Positions 8,463 through 18,007 of a stretch of DNA of 64,000 bases are shown here, piece by piece. The notes beneath the pieces are model-generated. The model was given only the letters and a program-made list of their open reading frames with translations, was not told the DNA's origin and did no database searches. The stretch's first letter is position 1, and each line of letters begins with the position of its first letter. A program made the position numbers and the translations under genes. Source of the DNA: Corynebacterium massiliense DSM 45435 (lineage in GTDB: Bacteria > Actinomycetota > Actinomycetes > Mycobacteriales > Mycobacteriaceae). The stretch is taken from positions 1,612,001 through 1,676,000 of the forward strand of contig NZ_CP063189.1 in assembly GCF_028609805.1 (NCBI RefSeq), written 5' to 3'.

Positions 8463-10553
8463 ATGACTTCGACGCATCGAGCCCCCGCACGCCTCGGGCG
8501 CGCCTCCCTCGCCGCCCTCTTCGCCGCCAGCCCACTGCTCCTCGCCGGCACTGCGATGGCGGGCCCTGCGACAGCGAACCCGGCGCAGGCTGCGGAGCTC
8601 CACGAACGCTTGGAAGCCCAGGGGCAGGGCTCCGGGTCCGTTCCGGCGCCCTCCTCCATCACGGATCACGTCGTGGACGAGGCGGGTGTGCTCAACGCCG
8701 AGGAACGCGAAGGGCTCGAGCACAAGATCCGCCAGCTCCAGGAGGACAGCGGCCGAGTGCTGTATGTCGTGTACATCAACAGCCTTGGCGGCAAGGACGA
8801 GAAGAAGTATGCGGAGGAAATTGTTAAAGCGCGTGGAGAAAACACCGCTGCCGTCGTCATGTCCACCAAGGACCGGTTGATGGGCACGGCCGCCGGCAGA
8901 GAGTGGCCGAAAGAGGCGGGCGGGAAACTTTTTAACGCCGCGTCAGGACCAGGTGCGGATAAAAACTGGGCGGGCGCGGGTAGCGCCGCGGCCGACTACG
9001 CCCGCGGGGCCACCTCCGGCGACGGGGGAAATAAGGGCGGCGTAGACACCGGCGACGCTAGCGGCGCCGGCTGGCTCATTGGCGGCGGCGCGGCCGCTCT
9101 CGCCGCCGGCGGCGGCATCTGGGCACTCAGCCGCCGCAAGACCAAGCAGGACAGGCAGGAAACGCTGGCACATGCCCGCGAGATCGCCCCGGGTGATACC
9201 GACAGCCTGGACCAGCTGCCCACCGAAACCTTGGAGGAGCTCGCGCAGGAAGAGCTCGTCTCCACGGACGAGTCGATCCGCCGCGGCAAGGAAGAACTCG
9301 ATATCGCCACCTCGGAGTTCGGCCCGGAGCGCACCCGCCAATTCACCAAGGCGATGAACCACTCGACCTCGACCTTGCAGCGTGCCTTCCGCCTGCGGCA
9401 GCAGCTGGAGCAGACCCCGCCTTCTCACGAGGTCGAGCGCCGGCAGCTGCTCATCGACATCATCTCCTCGTGCGGCCAAGCCGACGCCGCCTTGGACGAA
9501 GAGGCAGCCAACTTCGCCGATATGCGGGGCCTGCTCATCAACGCCGACACCAAGCTTGATGAGCTCACCCAGAAGACCGTGGACCTGCGCGCCCGGCTCC
9601 CTCACGCCCACGAGACGCTACGGTCGCTCCACGCCGAGTATTCCGCCGAGACCTTGGAATCGGTCAACGACAACCCGGATCTCGCGGAGGCCTCGCTCAC
9701 CGAGGCGGAAAAGCTCGTGGAAGAGGGCAATAAGTTGCAGTCGCAGCCGGCCGGCACCCAAGGCGCGCTGGTGGGCATCATCCGCGATGCGGAGCACGCC
9801 ACCGAGGTCGCTGATCGCCTGCTGAAGGGGGTAGAACATGCCCGCGACAACATCGCGGCCGCCCGCAGCGGGCTCGACGATCTCATCGCGGAGGTCGAAG
9901 ACGAACTGTCCGAGGCCACGGCGCTGCGCGATAAGGGCCAGAGCCAGGGCACCCGGGCCGATTGGGACAGCCTCGAGCGTGCCGTAGCGAACGCGCGCGA
10001 GTCCGTGGAAGCCGCCAAGTCCCACGGCGCCGCGGACCCGCTGGGGGCCTACACCGACTTGGCCAACGCGGACACCGAGTTGGACAAGCAGCTCGACGCA
10101 GCCCGCGACGTCACCGCCTCCCACGACCGGCAGCTCAAGGTCTACCGTAACCAGGTAAGCACGGCCGCCTCCCACATCCAGGCCGCCGAGGATCTCATCT
10201 CCTCCCGCGGCCGCCTGGTCGGTTCCCGCGCCCGCACCGCGCTTGCCGATGCCCAGCGCCTCCACGCCCAGGCACTGCGCGCGGAGAACTCCAACCTGCG
10301 GCAGGCCACCGACTTGGCCAAGCAGGCCACCAACGCCGCCCGCGCCGCAATCCGGCACGCCAACGACGACGTCAACCAGTACCGCCGCATGCAGCAGGCG
10401 CGCGGCTACTCCTCCGGCGCGGGCAACATGCTCACCGGCATGCTCATCGGTCAGGCCTTGGGCGGCGGCTTCCGCGGCGGTGGTTTTGGCGGCGGCTTCG
10501 GCGGGGGCGGCGGTGGCGGATTCAGCGGCTCCAGCCGCGGCGGCGCCTTCTAG
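8463..10553 (+). CDS. Secreted/membrane TPM-domain protein with long coiled coil
   Basis: 696 aa from ATG 8463. Signal peptide with ALA-type end near TATANPAQA. A TPM (TLP18.3/Psb32) domain follows at about 60-190, starting ITDHVVDEAGVLNAEER. One transmembrane helix GWLIGGGAAALAAGGGIWAL at about 202-221 precedes a basic RRKTK stop-transfer, so the TPM domain is outside and the rest inside. The cytoplasmic part is a long, heptad-rich, Ala/Glu helical region, and the tail is almost pure Gly/Phe/Arg (GGGFRGGGFGGGFGG). Similar proteins are widespread in actinobacteria; function is unknown. Confidence 0.85.
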   Translation: MTSTHRAPARLGRASLAALFAASPLLLAGTAMAGPATANPAQAAELHERLEAQGQGSGSVPAPSSITDHVVDEAGVLNAEEREGLEHKIRQLQEDSGRVLYVVYINSLGGKDEKKYAEEIVKARGENTAAVVMSTKDRLMGTAAGREWPKEAGGKLFNAASGPGADKNWAGAGSAAADYARGATSGDGGNKGGVDTGDASGAGWLIGGGAAALAAGGGIWALSRRKTKQDRQETLAHAREIAPGDTDSLDQLPTETLEELAQEELVSTDESIRRGKEELDIATSEFGPERTRQFTKAMNHSTSTLQRAFRLRQQLEQTPPSHEVERRQLLIDIISSCGQADAALDEEAANFADMRGLLINADTKLDELTQKTVDLRARLPHAHETLRSLHAEYSAETLESVNDNPDLAEASLTEAEKLVEEGNKLQSQPAGTQGALVGIIRDAEHATEVADRLLKGVEHARDNIAAARSGLDDLIAEVEDELSEATALRDKGQSQGTRADWDSLERAVANARESVEAAKSHGAADPLGAYTDLANADTELDKQLDAARDVTASHDRQLKVYRNQVSTAASHIQAAEDLISSRGRLVGSRARTALADAQRLHAQALRAENSNLRQATDLAKQATNAARAAIRHANDDVNQYRRMQQARGYSSGAGNMLTGMLIGQALGGGFRGGGFGGGFGGGGGGGFSGSSRGGAF

Positions 10554-10988
10554 CTAGATCCGGACCTGCGTGTCCGGCGCGTCGAGCAGGACGCACCCCC
10601 AGGTGATGAACGCGGCATCGACAAGCGAGAGCTGTGACTCCACCTGACTTACCTGCAGCTCCCCGGCGCGCAGACGCGGGTCCGTGTGCAGCACCTCCGC
10701 GCCGTCGTCTACCCGCAGGATGCGGCGGGCCCGGCGCAGCGGCTTGATCCGTTCGGCGCGATACTCTCGGCCGTCACAGTTGACGTCCAGCCGGGAGGTG
10801 GTCAGCCCCGCCTGCCGGAGGTAGAACATGCGCCCATCGCTGACCGTCCCGCGCAGGTAGAAGGTGCCGCCGCTGGACGATTCCAAGAGGATTTCCTGCC
10901 GGTCGCAGTACAGGGAGTTGTTCTGCGCCACCGCGAGCACCGCGCCGTTTGGCGTGAGCAGCTCACCGCTCGTCCAGAGCCAGCTCAT
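10554..10988 (-). CDS. Small conserved-type protein of unknown function
   Basis: 144 aa, no signal or membrane helix. Beta-rich pattern with short charged turns, and a C-terminal VDAAFITWGCVLLDAP. The way it ends, and the repeating strand pattern, resembles tubby-like/LURP-one folds, but this is only an impression. Its ATG overlaps the stop of the upstream gene (ATGA), so the pair is co-translated. Its stop is immediately adjacent to that of the TPM gene. Confidence 0.65.
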   Translation of the reverse strand: MSWLWTSGELLTPNGAVLAVAQNNSLYCDRQEILLESSSGGTFYLRGTVSDGRMFYLRQAGLTTSRLDVNCDGREYRAERIKPLRRARRILRVDDGAEVLHTDPRLRAGELQVSQVESQLSLVDAAFITWGCVLLDAPDTQVRI

Positions 10989-11488
10989 GAGAAAAAGGCA
11001 ACGAGCGCCACGAGCGTGGACACCACGAGGGTGGCGATGAGACCGGTTGTTTTCTTCTCCAGTCGCGCCTCCAAGATGAGGCGGGCGAACCAGGAGACCG
11101 CGACGGTCTCTGGGCCGGACAGCTTCGCGGGCCCGTCGAACTCCACGATGGCCCGGCGCACGCCGCTGTTCGCGCCACTGAATTGGCCGATCTTCTCATC
11201 GTGGTCGTCGACGATGACCCAGTCGTTGCGCTTTTCGTTGTGGAACTCCACGCGGCGGCCGGCAAGGTCGGCGACGAGGCGATCGTCTTTACGCCGGTGG
11301 CCGTCGAGACGGTACACCGACCCGTCCGATCCACTAGCGGTTGCGGTGGTGTCCGCGGTCTCCAGCGACCACGTAGCGTCGCCGACCGCGGCCGTGTCCT
11401 GACCGAAGGTGGCGAGCTGATCTGGGCCGGCTTCGGCAAGCAGCCGCGGGTTCTCCCTATCGGTACGGTCCCAGCTGGTGTAATGCAT
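10985..11488 (-). CDS. Tail-anchored protein of unknown function
   Basis: 167 aa from ATG 11488; an in-frame start 18 nt upstream would overlap glyS. The N-terminal 130 residues are hydrophilic and beta-rich (for example SVYRLDGHRRKDDRLVADLAG and DWVIVDDHDEKIGQFSG). One hydrophobic helix TGLIATLVVSTLVALVAFFS closes the protein, giving a cytoplasmic domain anchored by its tail. It lies 11 bp after glyS and overlaps the downstream unknown gene by 4 bp. Possibly a distant paralog or partner of that gene. Confidence 0.65.
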   Translation of the reverse strand: MHYTSWDRTDRENPRLLAEAGPDQLATFGQDTAAVGDATWSLETADTTATASGSDGSVYRLDGHRRKDDRLVADLAGRRVEFHNEKRNDWVIVDDHDEKIGQFSGANSGVRRAIVEFDGPAKLSGPETVAVSWFARLILEARLEKKTTGLIATLVVSTLVALVAFFS

Positions 11489-11499
11489 GACAGCCGGCC

Positions 11500-12879
11500 C
11501 TAGCACCCGATGAGGCGGGCGGCCAGGTAGGACTCGAGCTCGTCGATGGCCACGCGCTCCTGCTCCATGGTGTCGCGCTCGCGCACGGTCACGGCGTTGT
11601 CATCCAGGGTGTCGAAGTCGAAGGTGACGCAGAACGGCGTGCCGATCTCGTCCTGGCGGCGGTAGCGGCGGCCAATGGCGCCCGAAACGTCGAACTCGAC
11701 GTTCCAGTGCTGGCGCAGCTTGCCCGCCAGCTCCTTCGCGGGAGCGGAGAGCTCCTCCTTCTTCGACAGCGGGAGGACGGCGACCTTGACCGGTGCCAGG
11801 CGGCGGTCCAGGCGCAGCACGGTGCGCTTGTCGGTGCCGCCCTTCGCGTTCGGCGCCTCCTCTTCGTGGTAGGCGTCGACCAGGAAGGCCATCATGGAAC
11901 GGCCGAGACCTGCGGCTGGCTCGATGCAGTACGGGATCCAGCGCTCTTCGGCCTGCTGGTCGTAGAAGGACAGATCCTCGCCCGAGCCTTCGGAGTGGAC
12001 GCGCAGGTCGTAATCGGTGCGGTTGGCCACGCCCTCGAGCTCGCCCCACTTGGAACCGGTAAACCCGAACGCGTACTCTACGTCGACGGTACGCTTGGAG
12101 TAGTGCGACAGCTTTTCCTTCGGGTGCTCGTACAGGCGCAGGTTATCCGGGTTGATGCCAAGGTCGACGTACCAGTTGTAGCGGTCGTCGATCCAGTACT
12201 GGTGCCACTCTTCGTCCTCGCCCGGCTTGACGAAGAACTCCATCTCCATCTGCTCGAACTCGCGGGTGCGGAAGATGAAGTTGCCCGGGGTAATCTCGTT
12301 GCGGAAGGACTTGCCGATGTTGGCGATGCCGAACGGCGGCTTCATACGTGACGAGGTCATCACGTTCTTGAAGTTCACGAAGATGCCCTGGGCGGTCTCC
12401 GGGCGCAAGTAGTGTAGGCCTTCCTTGTCATCGACTGGGCCCAGGTAGGTCTTGAGCAGGCCGGAGAATTCGCGCGGCTCGGTCCAGTTGCCCGGCTGGC
12501 CGGTCTCCGGATCGTTGATATCGGCAAAGCCGTTCTCCGGCGGGTGGCCGTGCTTTTCCTCGTAGGCCTCCAGCAGGTGGTCAGCGCGGTAGCGCTTGTG
12601 GGTGTGCAGCGACTCCACCAGCGGGTCGGTGAACACGTCGACGTGCCCGGAGGATACCCAGGTCTGCCGCGGGAGGATGATGGACGAGTCGAGGCCCACG
12701 ACATCGTCACGCGACTGCACCATGTGGCGCCACCACTGGCGCTTGATGTTTTCTTTCAGTTCCACGCCGAGCGGGCCGTAGTCCCAAGCCGACCGGGAGC
12801 CGCCGTAGATTTCACCCGCCTGGTAGACGAGGCCGCGGCGTTTGCACAAATTCACAACGGTATCGATCACCGATGCCAT
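11500..12879 (-). CDS. glyS: Glycyl-tRNA synthetase, single-chain class II type
   Basis: 459 aa from ATG 12879, with GAGGAGT 7 nt upstream. Charges tRNA-Gly. Dimeric bacterial/archaeal type: opens [17 protein letters not shown] and [20 protein letters not shown], contains motif 2 [25 protein letters not shown] (two parts), motif 3 [10 protein letters not shown], and the C-terminal anticodon-binding domain from about residue 365. Length fits the family. No T-box-like leader was seen upstream. Confidence 0.97.
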   Translation of the reverse strand: MASVIDTVVNLCKRRGLVYQAGEIYGGSRSAWDYGPLGVELKENIKRQWWRHMVQSRDDVVGLDSSIILPRQTWVSSGHVDVFTDPLVESLHTHKRYRADHLLEAYEEKHGHPPENGFADINDPETGQPGNWTEPREFSGLLKTYLGPVDDKEGLHYLRPETAQGIFVNFKNVMTSSRMKPPFGIANIGKSFRNEITPGNFIFRTREFEQMEMEFFVKPGEDEEWHQYWIDDRYNWYVDLGINPDNLRLYEHPKEKLSHYSKRTVDVEYAFGFTGSKWGELEGVANRTDYDLRVHSEGSGEDLSFYDQQAEERWIPYCIEPAAGLGRSMMAFLVDAYHEEEAPNAKGGTDKRTVLRLDRRLAPVKVAVLPLSKKEELSAPAKELAGKLRQHWNVEFDVSGAIGRRYRRQDEIGTPFCVTFDFDTLDDNAVTVRERDTMEQERVAIDELESYLAARLIGC

Positions 12880-13003
12880 GGGGATGACTCCTCTGGTTGG
12901 GAAAACTCGTGACAGGTCGCGCACCATTCTAGCGCGCGCCCTACCGCGCGATTCGGTCAGGCCACGGCCCCTTCCGTTTGTTCACTCATCAACGGGTTAC
13001 GCG

Positions 13004-13009
13004 TAGGCT
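13004..13009 (+). promoter_or_regulatory. -10 hexamer of zur (leaderless)
   Basis: TAGGCT ends 7 nt before the ATG at 13017 with no ribosome site between, indicating a leaderless zur mRNA. The 137-bp glyS-zur gap shows no clear Zur box. Confidence 0.45.
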
Positions 13010-13016
13010 TTCTCCC

Positions 13017-13442
13017 ATGGGTTCTGCAACGAGCACCAAGAAATTGGGCGCACGGACGACTAAACAGCGCACCGCTGTCATGGAAGTGCTGGAGGCGACC
13101 AACGAGTTCACCTCGGCGAAAGACCTCTACCACGAGCTGCGCGAGCGCGGCGAAAAGATCGGGCTGACCACCGTCTACCGCACCCTGCAGTCGCTGGCCG
13201 ACATCGACGCCGTCGACGCGCTCCACCCCCCGAGCGGGGAGACGCTCTACCGGCAGTGCAACTCCGATCACCATCACCACCACCTCGTATGCACCAAGTG
13301 CGGGCGCACCGAGGAGATCGATGGCGGCCCGATCGAGTCGTGGGCCAAGGAGAAGGCCGCCGGCCACGGGTTCGCGCTCACCGGCCACGAGGCCGAAATC
13401 TTCGGTATCTGCGCGGCGTGCCAGAGCGCGACTAGCTCATAA
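13017..13442 (+). CDS. zur: Fur-family zinc uptake regulator
   Basis: 141 aa from ATG 13017, supported by the hexamer just upstream. Winged helix at about 15-80 with recognition helix GLTTVYRTLQSLA (49-61). Structural zinc site C92-x2-C95 and C132-x2-C135, and a run of five histidines at 85-89, near the second metal site. Represses zinc import genes when zinc is replete. The position beside glyS is the usual corynebacterial locus. An ArsR-type gene I remember between the two in C. glutamicum is absent here. It converges on and overlaps the VIT gene by 11 bp. Confidence 0.92.
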   Translation: MGSATSTKKLGARTTKQRTAVMEVLEATNEFTSAKDLYHELRERGEKIGLTTVYRTLQSLADIDAVDALHPPSGETLYRQCNSDHHHHHLVCTKCGRTEEIDGGPIESWAKEKAAGHGFALTGHEAEIFGICAACQSATSS

Positions 13443-14514
13443 GCTGATCGACCGCGGCGCCCAGACCGTAGGTCACGGCTGCGGCGCCCAGACCGATGAC
13501 GAGCTGCCGCACCGCGCGCGTTAGGGGCGGCTTGCCCGAGACCACGCCGACGATCCCGCCGGTAAAGCACAGCGCCAGCGACACCAGCACCACCGCCACA
13601 ACCGCGCCGGTGGCCACGCTCGCGCCGAAGAGGAACGGGATGATGGGGATCAGCGCGCCGGTGGCGAAGAAGCAGAAACTGGAGATTGCCGCGGAAAGCG
13701 CCTTGCCCACCACCCCGGTGTCCGGGCCATCTACCGTATCGTCCGCGCTGGGTGCCTCTCCCCCGCGGTGAATTTCCGCCATGACGGCCTCCGCCTTGTC
13801 CTCGGCGGCGACCGAATCCATGCCGCGGGCGCGGTAGACCAGCGCGAGCTCGTTGGTTTTCACATCGAGAAGCGCGGCCAGCTTGCCTGTGTCCTGGTCT
13901 GGGGTGGATGCCTGCAGCAGCTCGTTTTGGCTCTTCACGGACACGTATTCGCCCGCCGCCATGGACAGCGCGCCGGCAAGCAGGCCGGAAATTCCCGTCA
14001 GCAGCACGAAGCTGCTGTCCACGCCGCTGCCCATGACGCCGGCCACCAACGCGAGGTTGGATACCAAGCCGTCGTTGGCGCCGAAGACCGCCGCGCGGAA
14101 ATTCCCGGACATCTTCTCGCGGCCTCGGGCGGCTAGCCCACGCACGACTTCCGAGTGGACCCGCTCGTCCGCGGCAATCTGGTCCGAGGCGTCCGAGTCG
14201 TCGGAGTACGGGGTGCGGGCCTCCGCAGTCTGCATGAGCGCCAGGGTGAACACGGATCCGAAGTGCCGCGCCATGAACCCGAGCAGGCGCGTGGACAGTT
14301 CCGGCTTGCGCGGGAAACCGACGTGATCGCCCAACTTGGCGCGCCAGTAGTTCTCATGGCGCGACTCCGCCTCCGCGAGGCGCAGCAGGATGTCGCGCTC
14401 TTCGCCCTCCTTGCGGAAGGCCAGCTCACGGTAGACCGCCGCCTCCGCGCGCTCATTGGCTAAGTATTTGCGCCAGCGGGTGATCTGCTGCCGCGTCGGC
14501 TCGCCCGCGGCCAT
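13432..14514 (-). CDS. Rubrerythrin-like/VIT1 fusion membrane transporter
   Basis: 360 aa. N-terminal ferritin/rubrerythrin-like four-helix part (about 1-140) with E/H-rich helices such as ANERAEAAVYRELAFRKEGEE (two parts) and ESRHENYW. The C-terminal VIT1/CCC1 domain starts FRAAVFGANDGLVSNLALVAG and has about five membrane helices, with GEYVSVKSQNE as cytoplasmic metal-binding segment. Family members export Fe(II) or Mn(II) from the cytosol. The ferritin-like part presumably binds or delivers iron. Its start abuts the uppS stop, so it probably shares that transcript; neighbouring zur is regulatory for another metal. Confidence 0.88.
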   Translation of the reverse strand: MAAGEPTRQQITRWRKYLANERAEAAVYRELAFRKEGEERDILLRLAEAESRHENYWRAKLGDHVGFPRKPELSTRLLGFMARHFGSVFTLALMQTAEARTPYSDDSDASDQIAADERVHSEVVRGLAARGREKMSGNFRAAVFGANDGLVSNLALVAGVMGSGVDSSFVLLTGISGLLAGALSMAAGEYVSVKSQNELLQASTPDQDTGKLAALLDVKTNELALVYRARGMDSVAAEDKAEAVMAEIHRGGEAPSADDTVDGPDTGVVGKALSAAISSFCFFATGALIPIIPFLFGASVATGAVVAVVLVSLALCFTGGIVGVVSGKPPLTRAVRQLVIGLGAAAVTYGLGAAVDQLMS

Positions 14515-15267
14515 CTACTTGGTCCCTCCGAATCGGCGATCCCGCCGTGCGTACTCTTCGACCGCCGCGTATAGGTCCGCCGCGCGGAAGTCCGGGAACA
14601 GGGTGTCTTGGTACACCATCTCCGCGTACGCGGACTCCCACAACAGGAAGTTCGAGGTGCGTTTTTCGCCCGACGGGCGCAGGAAGAGATCCACGTCCGG
14701 CATCTGCGGGTCGTACAGGTGCTGGGTGATGAGGTCCTCAGTAATGTCCGCCGGGGCGATCTCCCCGGCCGCCACGCGCTTGGCGATGCCCCGGGTGGCA
14801 TCCACCAGCTCCGCCCGGCCGCCGTAGTTCACGCACATCGCAAGCGTCATGCGCGTGTTGTTTCGGGTCAGCTCCTCGGCGGCCTCCAACTCGCGGATAA
14901 CGCTGCGCCACAGGCGGGGCCGACGGCCCGCCCAGACCACCTTGACGCCGCGGGAGTGCAGGTAGTCACGCTGTCGGCGCAGCACGTCGCGGTTAAAGCC
15001 CATCAAAAAGCGCACCTCGCCGCGGTTACGCCGCCAGTTCTCGGTGGAAAAGGCGTACGCCGACAGGTACTCGACCCCAAGCTCGAGGCACGCGTCCACC
15101 ACCTCGAGCAGGACGCCCTCGCCGCGCTTGTGGCCTTCGGTGCGAGGCAGTCCACGCTGCTGCGCCCAGCGGCCGTTGCCGTCCATGACCATGGCGATGT
15201 GCCGCGGGATGAACTCGGCGGGGATGTCGGGCGGGCTGGGCACTGGCGTCCGGTTCGATGTAGTCAC
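14515..15267 (-). CDS. uppS: Z-type polyprenyl diphosphate synthase
   Basis: 250 aa. The signature [20 protein letters not shown] places the catalytic Asp at residue 29; further motifs are [14 protein letters not shown] and [24 protein letters not shown] (two parts). It extends an allylic diphosphate with isopentenyl diphosphate in cis to make the lipid carrier for peptidoglycan and arabinogalactan. It forms an operon with recO (15 bp upstream) and era. Actinobacteria often carry two Z-type synthases with different chain length; which one this is cannot be told from sequence. Confidence 0.95.
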   Translation of the reverse strand: MTTSNRTPVPSPPDIPAEFIPRHIAMVMDGNGRWAQQRGLPRTEGHKRGEGVLLEVVDACLELGVEYLSAYAFSTENWRRNRGEVRFLMGFNRDVLRRQRDYLHSRGVKVVWAGRRPRLWRSVIRELEAAEELTRNNTRMTLAMCVNYGGRAELVDATRGIAKRVAAGEIAPADITEDLITQHLYDPQMPDVDLFLRPSGEKRTSNFLLWESAYAEMVYQDTLFPDFRAADLYAAVEEYARRDRRFGGTK

Positions 15268-15282
15268 GAGCGCCTAGTTTAA

Positions 15283-16026
15283 TCAGCTCTGGTCCATCAC
15301 CGATAGAGCGGCAACGCGGTGCTCGATGTGCCACTGCACATGCGCGCGGGTGAGCTGGTGCGCCTCCCCCACCAAGTGGGGCGCGTTCGCCGCCAGCTCG
15401 GCCACCGCGTCGTCCGCGCCGCGGCTGAGCAACCACATCAGGTGCAGCGACTCCGGATCGATTTCCGCGGCGCCCGGCGGCCGGCACGCGTGGCAGGCCG
15501 CCCCGCCCACCGCCGGGTGGAAGGCGTGGTGCGGGCCCGGCGCCCCGCACGCGGCGCACTCGAACAAGCGCGGCGCCCACCCCGCATGCGCCATCGCCTG
15601 CAGGAGGAACTCGTCGAGCACCAGCGTTGGCTCATCTGCGTCCTGCAGCCGCTGCAGAGCCGTTATCACCGCGCGGTACAGGTAAGGGTCGCCGCCCGGA
15701 TCGCTGTGCGCCAGCCGCTCGGCGGACTCGATGACGGCGCAGGCTGCCGTGTAGGACTCGTAGTCATCGATAATGCCCGCGCCGAAAAAGCGAACGGTAT
15801 CGGCCTGGGTGATCGTGTACAGGTTGCGCCCCGGGTACAGGTTGACGTCGAGGTCCACGAACAGCTGCAGCCGGGAACCGAAGCGCGACTTGGCGCGGCG
15901 CACGCCCTTGGCCACCCCACGCACCAAGCCGTGGTGCTCGGTGAGCAGGACGATGACCCGGTCCGCTTCCCCGAAATCGTAACTGCGGACGACCACGGCC
16001 CGGTCGCGGAAGGAGGCACGTGCCAT
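15283..16026 (-). CDS. recO: DNA repair protein RecO
   Basis: 247 aa. N-terminal OB fold: FRDRAVVVRSYDFGEADRVIVLLTEHHGLVRGVAKGVRR (several parts). Helical C-terminal region carries a zinc-type motif CAACGAPG...CHACRPP at about 168-190. RecO loads RecA on SSB-coated single strands in the RecF pathway. It sits 6 bp after era, the common actinobacterial era-recO-uppS order. Confidence 0.94.
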   Translation of the reverse strand: MARASFRDRAVVVRSYDFGEADRVIVLLTEHHGLVRGVAKGVRRAKSRFGSRLQLFVDLDVNLYPGRNLYTITQADTVRFFGAGIIDDYESYTAACAVIESAERLAHSDPGGDPYLYRAVITALQRLQDADEPTLVLDEFLLQAMAHAGWAPRLFECAACGAPGPHHAFHPAVGGAACHACRPPGAAEIDPESLHLMWLLSRGADDAVAELAANAPHLVGEAHQLTRAHVQWHIEHRVAALSVMDQS

Positions 16027-16032
16027 GAAGGC

Positions 16033-17019
16033 CTAGAACCCCAAGCGGCCCAGCGACTTCGGGTCCGACTGCCAGTTCTTCAACACCTTGATGCGTAGGT
16101 CAAGGTAGACGTTCTGGCCGAGCAGCTTCATAATCTCCTTGCGGGCGTTGCCCACGATCCGCCGCCAGCGGCGCCCGTCGCGGCCTTCAATGATGCGCTT
16201 TTGGCCGGGGCGCTCCAAGTACATGATGGCGTGGATATCCAGCACGCCGTCCCGGGTCTGGCTGGGCAGCATCTCGTCGATCTGAACGGCCACGGAGTGC
16301 GGCAGCTCGTCACGCAGGCCCTGGAGTGCGACCTCGCGGATGAGCTCGGCGATACGCGTTTCCTTGTCATCGTCGGTCACGTGCCCTTCCGGATAAAACC
16401 GCGGTCCTTCGGGCAGGGCGTCGCTTAAAACATCAACAAGCTCGTCCAGCTGGACCCGCTCCGTCGCGGAGACGGGGATGACCACCGGATCCGAAACCCC
16501 GGATTCCTCCAGCAGGTTGTACAGCGCGATGAGCTGGGCGCCGACCTGATCCTTGCTGGCCTTGTCCAGCTTGGTCACCACGCCGATGACCTGCGTCCGC
16601 GGGGCCACGGAGCGCACCGAATCCAGAATCCAGCGGTCGCCCGGGCCGATTTTCTCGTCGGCCGGGATGGTCAGGCCGATGACGTCGACGTCGGAGTAGG
16701 TCTCCATCACCGCGTCGTTAAGCCGCTCGCCGAGCAGCGTGCGCGGGCGGTGCAGGCCGGGGGTGTCCACCACGATGACCTGGCACTCGTCGCGGTTAAC
16801 GATGCCCCGGATGGCATGGCGGGTCGTCTCCGGTTGGTCGGCCGTAATGGCAATCTTTTCGCCCACCAGCGCGTTCGTCAGCGTGGACTTGCCGGTGTTC
16901 GGGCGGCCCACGAAGCAGACGAAGCCGGACTTGAAGCCCTCCGGGGTGTCCGCGAAGGTCGACGGGAGTACCTGAGCTGGCTCAGACTCCGGGAAAGGGT
17001 CATCGAAAGGTGAAGTCAT
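16033..17019 (-). CDS. era: GTPase Era
   Basis: 328 aa from ATG 17019; an ATG 9 nt upstream (17028) is the alternative. I chose 17019 because TACTAT (17033-17028, minus strand) then stands 8 nt before it as a -10. G1 GRPNTGKS, G2 TTRH, G3 DTPGLH, G4 TKLD (in place of NKxD), and the C-terminal KH domain from about residue 225 ending LDLRIKVLKNWQSDPKSLGRLGF (two parts). Era assists 16S rRNA processing and 30S assembly. The N-terminal extension of about 30 residues is acidic and variable. Confidence 0.95.
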   Translation of the reverse strand: MTSPFDDPFPESEPAQVLPSTFADTPEGFKSGFVCFVGRPNTGKSTLTNALVGEKIAITADQPETTRHAIRGIVNRDECQVIVVDTPGLHRPRTLLGERLNDAVMETYSDVDVIGLTIPADEKIGPGDRWILDSVRSVAPRTQVIGVVTKLDKASKDQVGAQLIALYNLLEESGVSDPVVIPVSATERVQLDELVDVLSDALPEGPRFYPEGHVTDDDKETRIAELIREVALQGLRDELPHSVAVQIDEMLPSQTRDGVLDIHAIMYLERPGQKRIIEGRDGRRWRRIVGNARKEIMKLLGQNVYLDLRIKVLKNWQSDPKSLGRLGF

Positions 17020-17048
17020 CGACGTCATAGTACTACGTCGCCGCGGCC

Positions 17049-17894
17049 CTAGAGTTTCTCCGCCGTAAACTGCATGCGCGGCTGGGCGAAGTACTCCTGT
17101 GCAGCCACTAGCTGCAGCTCGCGGTAGCCGGAGGCTTCGGTGGTCTCCAACAGGGAGAATACCGAGGACGCCGTGCGCTCCAGCGCCGCCTTCACGTCGC
17201 CGGTGTCCACGAAGTGGCCCGTAAACAGCGCCGCGGTGACGTCACCGGTGCCGTTGCGGTGCGTGTCGATGAACGGGGTGGTCACCAAGTACTTCTCATC
17301 CCCGTTGACGGCCAGCATTTGGATCTTGCCGGCGTCCTCCGGGTGCTTGACCGAGGTCACCAGCACGGTCTGCGGTCCGATTTCCTGCGCCGCGCGCACC
17401 GCGTCCAGCGTCTGCTCGAGGGTTTCTACCGGCTTGTCCGTCAGGTAGCCCAGCTCGAACTGGTTCGGGGTGATGATGTCCGCGGCGGGCACGACCAGAT
17501 CGCGCAACAGCGGCGGGATCTGCTCGGAGACGAAGCAACCGGTCTCCGAGCTGCCCATCACCGGATCGCACGCGTAGACCGCCTGCGGGTTTTCTTCCTT
17601 CACGCGGCGCACGGTCTCCACGATGACCTCGGCGATATCCGATCCGCCCTGGTAGCCGGACAAAATGGCATCGACTTCCGCGAGCGCTCCGCGGCGGGAC
17701 AGGCCGTCGACCATGTCGCGCACGTCTGCGGCCGGGATGGCGGGGCCGCCCCAGTCGCCGTAGCCGGTGTGGTTGGAAAAGGTGACGGTGTGCAGCGGCC
17801 ATACTTCGTGGCCGGCGCGCTGCAGGGGAAAGACGGCCGCGGAGTTGCCCACGTGCCCGTAGACGACGTGCGACTGGATCGAAAGGATGCTCAT
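17049..17894 (-). CDS. pdxY: Pyridoxal kinase
   Basis: 281 aa. Ribokinase-fold start SILSIQSHVVYGHVGNSAAVFPLQ (two parts), LHTVTFSNHTGYGDWGG, DPVMGSSETGCFV, TPNQFELGYLTDK, and the C-terminal anion hole/catalytic motif HRNGTGDVTAALF with the catalytic Asp. It phosphorylates pyridoxal (salvage) to PLP. Monocistronic by spacing, divergent from the dehydrogenase gene. PLP-dependent AecD is coded elsewhere in the window, but no link is implied. Confidence 0.93.
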   Translation of the reverse strand: MSILSIQSHVVYGHVGNSAAVFPLQRAGHEVWPLHTVTFSNHTGYGDWGGPAIPAADVRDMVDGLSRRGALAEVDAILSGYQGGSDIAEVIVETVRRVKEENPQAVYACDPVMGSSETGCFVSEQIPPLLRDLVVPAADIITPNQFELGYLTDKPVETLEQTLDAVRAAQEIGPQTVLVTSVKHPEDAGKIQMLAVNGDEKYLVTTPFIDTHRNGTGDVTAALFTGHFVDTGDVKAALERTASSVFSLLETTEASGYRELQLVAAQEYFAQPRMQFTAEKL

Positions 17895-17966
17895 GGGCTA
17901 CATTTTCGCGCATTTAACCACCGTGCACAAAGCCCATTTTTCGCCGGTGCCAGGCGCGTAGAATTT

Positions 17967-17985
17967 ATAGGCGTACGCCACCTAT
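17967..17985. promoter_or_regulatory. Candidate operator: ATAGG-N9-CCTAT around GGCGTACGCC
   Basis: The core GGCGTACGCC (17970-17979) is a perfect palindrome and the arms ATAGG and CCTAT add a second, offset symmetry. It sits between a TAGAAT hexamer (17959-17964) and the GAGGAGG ribosome site of the dehydrogenase, the place for a repressor roadblock. The regulator is unknown. Confidence 0.4.
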
Positions 17986-18007
17986 TTCGAGGAGGTTTCT
18001 CCCTACC

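Noticed and set aside
12880-13016. T-box or zinc-responsive leader between glyS and zur
   Set aside because: No specifier-like structure or AT-rich Zur box could be made out.
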